Assembly (NCBI GenBank): GCA_037349315.1
Contig: JBAIAC010000007.1
Location: 49,067,001-49,131,000 of the forward strand
DNA: 64,000 nucleotides
Source of the DNA: Chelydra serpentina
Taxonomy: Eukaryota > Chordata > Testudines > Chelydridae
Reading direction: 5' to 3'
Below the pieces are notes generated by a model. That model did no database searches, was not told where the DNA came from, and saw nothing but the letters and a program-made list of their open reading frames with translations. How positions within the stretch are numbered: the first letter of the stretch is position 1; every line of letters starts with the position of its first letter. This document shows, piece by piece, positions 50,001 to 59,000 of the stretch. A program made the translations under genes and the position numbers.

Positions 50001-53000
50001 AAGGGAACAAGGGTGGGGAGAGATACAGGGCCTTCAATCCTGCACTCCCATCTGGGATGGTCAACAAGACTGTCTGGCTTTGAGCTTTCTGACACAGAAG
50101 CTCCTAACCCTGGTTGGTAGGAGAGGCACATGTACTTGTCCCACCTTCAGCAACTTCATGGATTCACTTAATTCAGGGGTCCTTAATTCAGGGGAAGGTT
50201 ATATAGAGTGAGGTTAATGGCTCAATCCAGCCCTTAGCTGGAAGTAGCTTAATTTTAGGGAAACTGGAGGGAAGATATAACTTTCTTATCTTGAGGCACT
50301 GATTCTGATCTCACTTACGCAGGTTTAAATATTCCAATGAAGGAACAATTCCAATGAAGTCAACATAATTTCAGAATCAGGCTTGTGACTTATTTTGTCA
50401 TGTAGCTTGCAACAATATCTTATTTAATTTAACCACACAATGGTCCAAAGTGTAAGGGAACACCCGCATTTGTTAAAACAATCAAGAAAGAATGCTCATC
50501 TTTATCAAAGCCACTTTGCTCATCAAGATCAAGGGAGATATCTGATTTCATGTATTGAACCAATGTCCAGCCTTTGAATTTCCTTAATACTTCAGGATCA
50601 TTTACTATGCAAGTATTTGATTCAGCCTGGAACAATCCAAACTGTGAAAAAAAATTAGGCTCAGATCCACAGCCCATGCACCAATTCTGACTTATTAAAT
50701 TTTATTTTATACCAAGTTGAAAATTAATTTCTCTAGTAAGCCTATAAGAACAGAAACTAGAAGAGATGGATCTGTAATAAAAAGTAGTAAATCATCAGCT
50801 CATAAGGCTGCTTTATGTTCCCTACAGCCTCTTTCTTGTCTCTTTTTCTTTCTTTCATTTTTTTTTAACTAATAAGAGCTATCAGCGGTTCAAAATCCAT
50901 GTAAAAAAGCAGAGATGACATCAGACAGCCTTGCTTTGTTCCTCTTGCTAAATTAAAAATGGAAGAAATATTAACACTAATAAGCAGAGTTGTCTGTGAG
51001 ATTAGAGTGTTCACATCCATTGTTTGAATTTTGGACCAAAGCCAGATTTGGCAATAACATGGAACCCAATCAGCCACTCTACAGAGCTGGACAATTTTTC
51101 AGTGTTTAACTATATAATTATTGTCTTTGTATTGGTTTCAGTACAATAATTAATAAGTTTGATTAGATTATCTTGGTTACCAGAAGTTCTCCCTTCTGGA
51201 AAAGGCCAGAAGGCTTCCCTATAATGTTGGGCACATTTTTATAGAATGTATTAGACAAGCTTTCAGAAGAATGTTGGTGTCTGAATTATTATTAAGGTTA
51301 TTTAACAAGGTTGCAATGGAAGGTAATTTTGCACAGAGCAAATAAACGTTAATTTTATTCAGAATAAACATACCTTTTCATCTCCGACTTGTATTTGTAC
51401 TAAGAACAAACACAGTTCATCTGCCCCAAACTGAACAAGACAAAGGCTGAGTGAAACAACTGAAAACATCATAAACTCATAGATGGCCATGTGAGAGATC
51501 TGAGTTCAAAGGTCATTTTGTTCTTGCTCTAGCTTGCAGCATTGGAGCAATGATGTTTTCAGCTTGGAGCACTTGAATATCAGTCATTCATCAGCCCATC
51601 TTAGTATCTTTTTTAGATAATTATGGAGGGGGATCTATTAACCATCCTGTTACAAGGTTGCATCCCACAACTGGATAGAAAAAGGAGTGGAATTCAAATG
51701 GCAAAATTGTGGCCCAGAATGCTGGGAGCATTGAGGAGGTGAAATATCATAGACCTGATTTCTGAGTACTTGGGTATTTTTTGTAAAATGGAAACCACCA
51801 CAAGTCTTGGAACACCATTAAACTGAGTTCACCAGTACACTGTCCTAAAAAAATTCTCATTCTATGTAAGCATCTCCTGAAGTTCAAGTGGCTTAGCTAT
51901 TTTGAGATTTAGGACCTACATAGGTTATCAGACCCTACGAACAAGCACACGTGTTATCCCACCATTCTGTCACAATTCCATCAAACTCAAAAGCTCAGCT
52001 CTTAAAACCAGTGCTTTTTGCAATGGTAACACCTTGTTCACACTGGACATGCTCAGAGAATTAAACACAGGCATTAACACATTTGGATGGAATGACTAGA
52101 AATTAAAGCCAGACAAATTCAAATGAGAAATACAGTTGTTGTTGGGGTGAGTGTGTGTCTCAGAGAGAGAAATACAGTTGTTGTTGGGGGTGTGTTTGTG
52201 TGTATGTCTTTTTTCAAAAAACCTGTGAGGGTAATTAACCTTTCGAACAAACTACCAAGAGAAGTGGCGGATTCTCTCTCTCTCAATATCAAGACTGAAT
52301 ACCTTTTTGAAAGATATGCTGTAGTCAGACACAAGCTACTGGACACAATACAGGAAATACTGGATAAACATTAATGGTAACTTCTAGCCTTAGAATGAAT
52401 GAATGTACGAATAGTTACTCTCATGTTAGCATTACATCATCTAATTTGCATAGTCTCTCACATAACAGGGACAAGTATTAGGCTACTATAGTAGGGAGGC
52501 ATTCTACGAGGAGTTAAATAATCACATTGTTTAATGGATAAATCGGGTGACCAGATGTCCCGATTTTATAGGGACAGTCCCGATTTTGGGGTATTTTTCT
52601 TATATAGGCTCCTATTACCCCCCACCCCCTGTCCCAATTTTTCACACTTGCTGTCTGGTCTTCCTAATAAAGCACTTTTTTTTTCCTAACCAAAGTCCCA
52701 GTGAACTAATTTTTTATCTCAGATTATCACTAGTAAAGTATGCAGGAACCTATGTTACACAGCTAAGTAACTGGCTGAGAACTATGAGGGAACCAAGACT
52801 CTGACTGTGCATCATACTTGTTATTCCCATTAATCATTAATTAATTAGCATCTGCACAGAGCTTTGAAAATGTTAAGCATTATATAACCATTAAGTATTA
52901 TTACTGCCTACAGGTAGGACCCTATGCGTAAATGCGTGACTTCAGTCCCAAGGCTGTTAGATTTTAACATAACACATGAGGAGTCACGTACCTGGAGCTT

Positions 53001-56000
53001 AAAATAAAGTGCACTGATGTATGACTAGGAGAGGTTTTTTTTACAATCTGTTCAACATCCCTCTAACTGCAAAACTTACACTTCAGATTCTAGTGCTACC
53101 ATCCAAAAAATAAGTCTCTTTGTTCTTTTAGCTGTGCATCTTATCTCAGCAGCTTTCAAACCAGTATTGTACACATTTCCGGGGTGGGGAAAGGATCATC
53201 TATACCCACAAACACACTGCCCCTCCTTGCTGCTTTGAACCTGCTGTCTGTGTACTCTTTTGTTTGACACAAAGAATACCAAACCATACTGGCCTTTTCT
53301 TTAGTGTGACACAGGAAAAAAGACAGTTAGGTACAGCCCCAATTGGCCTGTTTAAAACAAAGTGTTACTTCAATATTTAAGGGGTTTCAGGGCTCTTCAG
53401 GAGCCCTTGTAAAGAAGTGCTGCAGTGCCCCTCTGATGTCATAGTGGGGAGAGTATTCCAGGGAGACAGAATCAGGCAGCCTAGCTCCTGCAGTGCTTTG
53501 CTCTCCCCATTCTCCAGTCTCCCTCACCTCCCCCAGTGCCACTTGCATCAGTTTAAACACTGTTTTGAGTGAAAGGAGATAGCTTGTTCCTCAACCTCTC
53601 CTTCCTGAGCCAACCTACTGTCTGAATATAAGGAGGATCAAAACTGTCTGCCCTCTCCACTGCTAGCTCCCCCGACCCAATACACACACTTTTTGAAAAA
53701 ACAAAGTAAGGATCAGGATGAAAGTGAGCCCAACTGCATGCACAGAAGGTTAGTGGTTTGGTGTGGTTTTTCCTAGCCAAAAGCTGATCACTTACTGATA
53801 TTCTTCGGAAGGACTTAAATTCAAGGTAGGTGAGGTGGTCTGATAGCTCTTCCGGCTCTAGATGATCAAAGAGAAGTGAGACTTTCCTTTTCTTACTGGT
53901 GTTGGGCTTTATCCGTTGTGTAAGCTTTCGGGACCAATCCCGGGAATTTCTTTTTATAAAAAATAGGAAAAAAAGTTTACACTAAAATTGAGGTTGCTTG
54001 CTGCAGGAAAACTAATTTACATTTCCCCCAAAACATGGTTGCATCAGTTGCATGATTTATTGCAGTTGAAAACCAATGAATGACTTGAATTTCAAAAAGA
54101 ACAATTTCTTTATATTCATTATGAATGATGGATATTATGACATATGCAGTGTAGTTGTAGCCATGTTCGTCCCAGGGTATTAGAGAGACATGGCGGATGA
54201 GGTAATATCTTTTACTGGAAGTTGGTCCAATAAAAGATATTATGACCACAGTCCTGTTGAATGCTTTTAGCGTGCATTTTAAAGTACCCTTTAAAGATAG
54301 TAAAATTACATTATGAAACAGAATACAGCCATAGTGATATCACCTCAGCATTGCTGTGTTTAACTCTCTCCAGTTTGCTGTATCCATTGGATCAAATCCC
54401 AGTCCCATTAAAGTCAATGGGATTCAGTCTGTCCATTATGCCTTGTTATTGCCCCTTATTGTCTTTATGGGCAGCTCAACTGAATCTCATATGGAAGCCT
54501 ATACTCTATGGCCAGCTATAAATTGTGGGTCAAATTCTGCTGCCTGTTTCTCACTCTTATTTAAAAATGGGAAGAGTCTCTTCTCAGGAGAGAGCCACGT
54601 GAGATACAGCCCCCATGCACTTTATTTTTCTAGGTGATCTGGGATCTATTCTTGACCAGATAACAAGACCAGCAACAACACACAAAATAACATTAGGAAT
54701 TACACACAAAAATGAACCCTATATTGTCTCCCTAGTGACCTGAACTTTGGCTTTTTAAAAGTCCACTGTTTTACCTCATGTGCACTCTGAGTAAACTCTG
54801 TTCTCCTTTCTCACTGCCCTTTCAAGGAATTAAGTTTTTCAAAATCTTTCTTCACTTAAAGTCTTCTGTGTTCCTTAGAGTGAAGTTTACCCTGTGCAGA
54901 GAGTCGGCACAAGATCTCTGCAACAATTAAGTTAAATTTAAGCCATATATTGAGAACCTTAATGGGACTTAAATTGTCACATGCTGGCCCTCTGCACAGG
55001 GGTAAATTTCACCCTCAGTAAACAGATCTTTTGCATATTGCTAATATAGGACACTTGGAAATATTCCTAATCTAGCTGTTGGAGATTGGTTGCTGTTATG
55101 TTAGGGAAGTGAGATGGCAATATTGTTTTGTTTTCCAAACATATTAAAACCTTGACACTCACATTTGAGTTGTGTCAATTAGGCGACAGTGTAACTCCTC
55201 ACCATTAGCTCTCACCAATTTCTGAAATTCCTCCATGGTGTTAATTAGACTAGAATCCATTTTGAACATGATCCAGAACTCTGTTATCCAATACCTATTA
55301 TGAATGGAAAATATAATAATAAAATAAAGAATTTTGCTGGTTATTTGTGTAACTTAAACACCAGTAATGCTGCAAGGCAAACATCCAGTCTGCTTTATAA
55401 CTTTTATGCTCTTTTGGTCACTCAGATTTTAAATTTTGCTTCAAAGTACCTTCTCCAAAGTACACTGTTCTATCCAAACAGAAAGTTTGTAATGCAAGAA
55501 TCAAACACTTGTACTGACACTACCAACTCTGTCTTATGGCTTTGTAATGACTATGTATGTGACAACCTTCAACCTATCTGATCATCTCACCATAGTACCT
55601 ACACCAGTAGCGCAGCCAGGTCCGGAGCGCAGGGGGAGCGGCGCTATAAAAGGCGCCTCCCCCTGTACTCACCCGGCGGCGCTCCGGGTCTTCGGCGGCA
55701 CTTCGGCGGCTCACTCCGGGTCTTCGGTGGTACCTCGCGCCAAAATGCCGCCGAAGACCCGGAGCGCTGCCGGGTGAGTGCAAGAAGCGGCGCTTAAAAA
55801 GAAGCGGCACCTTTTTTTAGTGCTGCTAAAAAAAGGCACCGCTTCCGCTGCTTCTGCTCAAGGGGGAGAGGCCGCTCCCCCTGCTCCCCCCCTGGCTACG
55901 CTACTGATCTACACATACATATATATTAAATAAAACAGTGAGTTGGCTCAGTGCTCAGATCTTTAAATATATTGGGAAGATCCTCAGCTTGTGTGAATCA

Positions 56001-59000
56001 GCATAGCTTCACTGACTTCAATGAAGTTACACAGATTTACACAAGCCAAAGATCTAGCCTATTACGTTTTCTTTATATGGCGCTTATCTGTACCACTAAA
56101 TTCTACAACAAACTCACAGTTTCTTGAAATCAGTTAGTTTGACAGTGAAGGCAATGCCTGGTTCCAGGATTATTTTTGTTTATTATATATTGGGTGGGGG
56201 AGTGGAAACCCGCCACCCACAAAGAAATAGATTTTTCTATGGGTGATACAGTTTAACTTGATGTGTACAAGATATTTTCTGAGAAATGGTGCCTTGTACA
56301 TGAGGTGGTCAGATTGCATGTATTATGTCTCATCTTTCCATGCCGCTTATTTGGCTTATAAGCCATGCACACACAAAACCTGGGTTTGCTCTAATAAATG
56401 GACATGTGTATTCTCCTGTAAGTGTGTGCATTTGTGAATTTTACATGTGCACAATTTGAAAATGTATTCCATAATGTCCTGTAAAATACTGAACCATTCT
56501 GCACTAATGAAGTACCCCTTTTGGAGGTAGTAAAATGGTCACTATTAAAAAGCCAACATTTGCCAGCATCTACCATTTATTTCCTAGTCTAAGTACTGCT
56601 GAAAGCATTAGTGCTGTGCAAAAACTGTTGGCAAATGCTGACTCTTTAATAAAAACATTCTTTAAACTAAAATATCAACCATTAAATTAAATGTAATAGA
56701 AGGAAAAAAATAATTTCCTAGGGTAACACTGCAATTGATTAAGTACAACTCCTTATTGAATGCAATCAGGAGTTGTGCTTCATACTGATATAGCCCAAGT
56801 ATTCAACATTGCTTTATTTGAAAGAGAAAACTGTATGGTAACATAGGGCCCAATTCAACCAGTTGCTGATCACTCTCAACTTTCAGTGATGTCAATACAA
56901 GTTGAGGGCGCTCAGGTTTTTGGAAGCTGAGGGTCGTAATTATGCACCCATAACATGGAGCTGAATTCATGCATTGATTTTAATGGATTTGAAGCAGGCC
57001 ATTTGGGCCATTGTGCATATATCTACACAAGTAAAGCTGTAAGGAAGTCTATGGAATATCATTCCTCTCTTGAATGCTAATTTAAGAAATGCAAAGTCAC
57101 TCGTATTTGTGGCATCACATGACCAGCTTGAATAGTAATTGCTAGCATGTCATTGTATCACTTATTTTATTTCACAGATACATTATGCAAAAAATTCTTA
57201 CCTTACAAAATAGCATATCTTTATACAAAGCCCAGAAGATTTCTTTTCTAAAGCATCCAGATATGTAGAGAACTGTTAAGGAAAACATGGCAGTTCATCC
57301 ACGATCTGAAACTTGGCATGTTCATTATTTCTTGGGGACTGATCCAATGCTCACTGATTGAAGCCAGTGGGAACTTTTCCATTGCCTTCCATGGCCATTG
57401 GATCAGGGCTTTGCTGCGTATTATTCTTCTGAAATCATTAGTGAAGGACAGATATAAATAGGACAGTTATAAATAACGCTGACATATTTCATCAAGTTCT
57501 GCAAGGTGTTAAGTAGTTAAATGAACCTTTGCTTTTTAGTTTGCTTCTTGGTAATTTGCTTCCCAATTTCCATTAGGACTTGTCCATTCATACAGCTTGT
57601 TAACTTATGAAACAAAAGGTTATAAGCAAAAGGTTATAAAATAGTGCTAAATTAATCAAGGACCATTTTTATGGAGAACTGCCTGTTAACTGTTGTGATT
57701 TACCGGAGATAATGCTGGAGAGAAATATTTTTGAAGTGTGAAATATATATTAACTGCAGAGAGAACATTTATTTTTATTCTATAAATGGTAATTTACATA
57801 TATGGAAGATCAGTTCAGGAAAAATATACTATGGGCATTATGGATATTTTTCTCCTGCAGATCTTTTATGGATCTCTTTATGAGGTATTGTGCACCTATA
57901 TAAAGAAGATAATGTACAGACTGTCAGAGGGTCAAATCAATCTAAATGTGACCCAAATCTATTACAAATTGACCAGAGCTGGTCATGTAATTTTGAAGGA
58001 TGAACAGTAGAGGAGCTGGAAAATTGACGGCAATGTCAAAAACCTCAAAGTCCAGATTAGCCGATCCATTCAAATCTGCTTTACTCCACCACTGGCTTTG
58101 CAAATACTTATATCTGGCTGGAAAGTCTGAGTATGTGGAATTTACAAATTGAAAATGAATTACTTCCCTGACTGTAGAAAACCCAAGTTCCACAGGGAAG
58201 ATGTAAACAATTATTTTGTTCCACTATAAAAAAAATGATCAGAAGGGAGTGGGGGCTGTCAGCCACAGCTTGAAGCAAATTTGAACCCAACTCCTATTTA
58301 TTGAGGATTGAGGCCTCTAGAATTGATCACATGGTATATTTGGGTTGGTGTGGAATCAAGTCCCCTTTATTTCTACTATTGTAGAGCAAAAACCCCTTAC
58401 TTTAATATACCTATCTATATTCTTTACAGGTGATGGACCTAATTTTGCCTTCATTTACGAAGGTGCTACTCCAGTTGTAGATAATCCCGTTTTCAATCAA
58501 TAATAATAGTTGTTTTCTTGACCCAGGGGAGCAAGTTACCTCTAAGTCAGCTATTTGTTTGGTTTACACTGTATATGGGAGTGGCTCAATATAAGTGAGA
58601 ATTGAGCCCCATATCTTGTTATTTCTGAGGAAATGCAGGACCCTACATTAAATGCCACTTATTCTACACTCCAAAAAGTAACTGCTTGATATCTTGGATG
58701 CTGCATATTGTGGGTATCTAGGGAAGTCTGACTACTAATGCAGGTCTGTTTTGCACAGCTATGCTAATTGGAAACCAATAAAAATTAGAGTTGGGGGGTG
58801 GGGGGGAAGTACTAACTAAAACAAGTTGTACCAAGTAAATGCCTGACTCAGAGGTTCTTGGTGTCTCTCAGGATTGATCCCTAATTATGTTATGAACCAT
58901 TAATTATGAACAAACATTCAGGAAAGCTAATAGAGTTAGGCAGTATCTTCCACAGCTAAGAATCCTCTAGATAAGAGGGAGCAGTTATGCCCGTATTCAT

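Larger units (their letters stand above)
48960..53795 (-). other. RASGRP1: RASGRP1 intron
   Basis: A 4.8-kb intron with an L1-like fragment (50860-51235), a 44-bp duplication (52123-52196), a CR1 piece (52215-52380) and a hAT MITE (52543-52666). 20-bp units are duplicated at 49300-49335. The rest is unassigned. Confidence 0.7.
53950..55162 (-). other. RASGRP1: RASGRP1 intron
   Basis: 1.2 kb. A dispersed repeat at 54150-54243 (GTAGTTGTAGCCATGTTCGT with an inverted GGTAATATCTTTTAC pair) and a palindromic element at 54889-55015. Confidence 0.65.

Noticed and set aside
57265..57283. Ordinary AG acceptor (TTAACAG) for the 63-nt RASGRP1 exon
   Set aside because: It would put the exon in the wrong frame and give a stop within ten codons. 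AC at 57265-57266 keeps the frame and fits the U12 signals.
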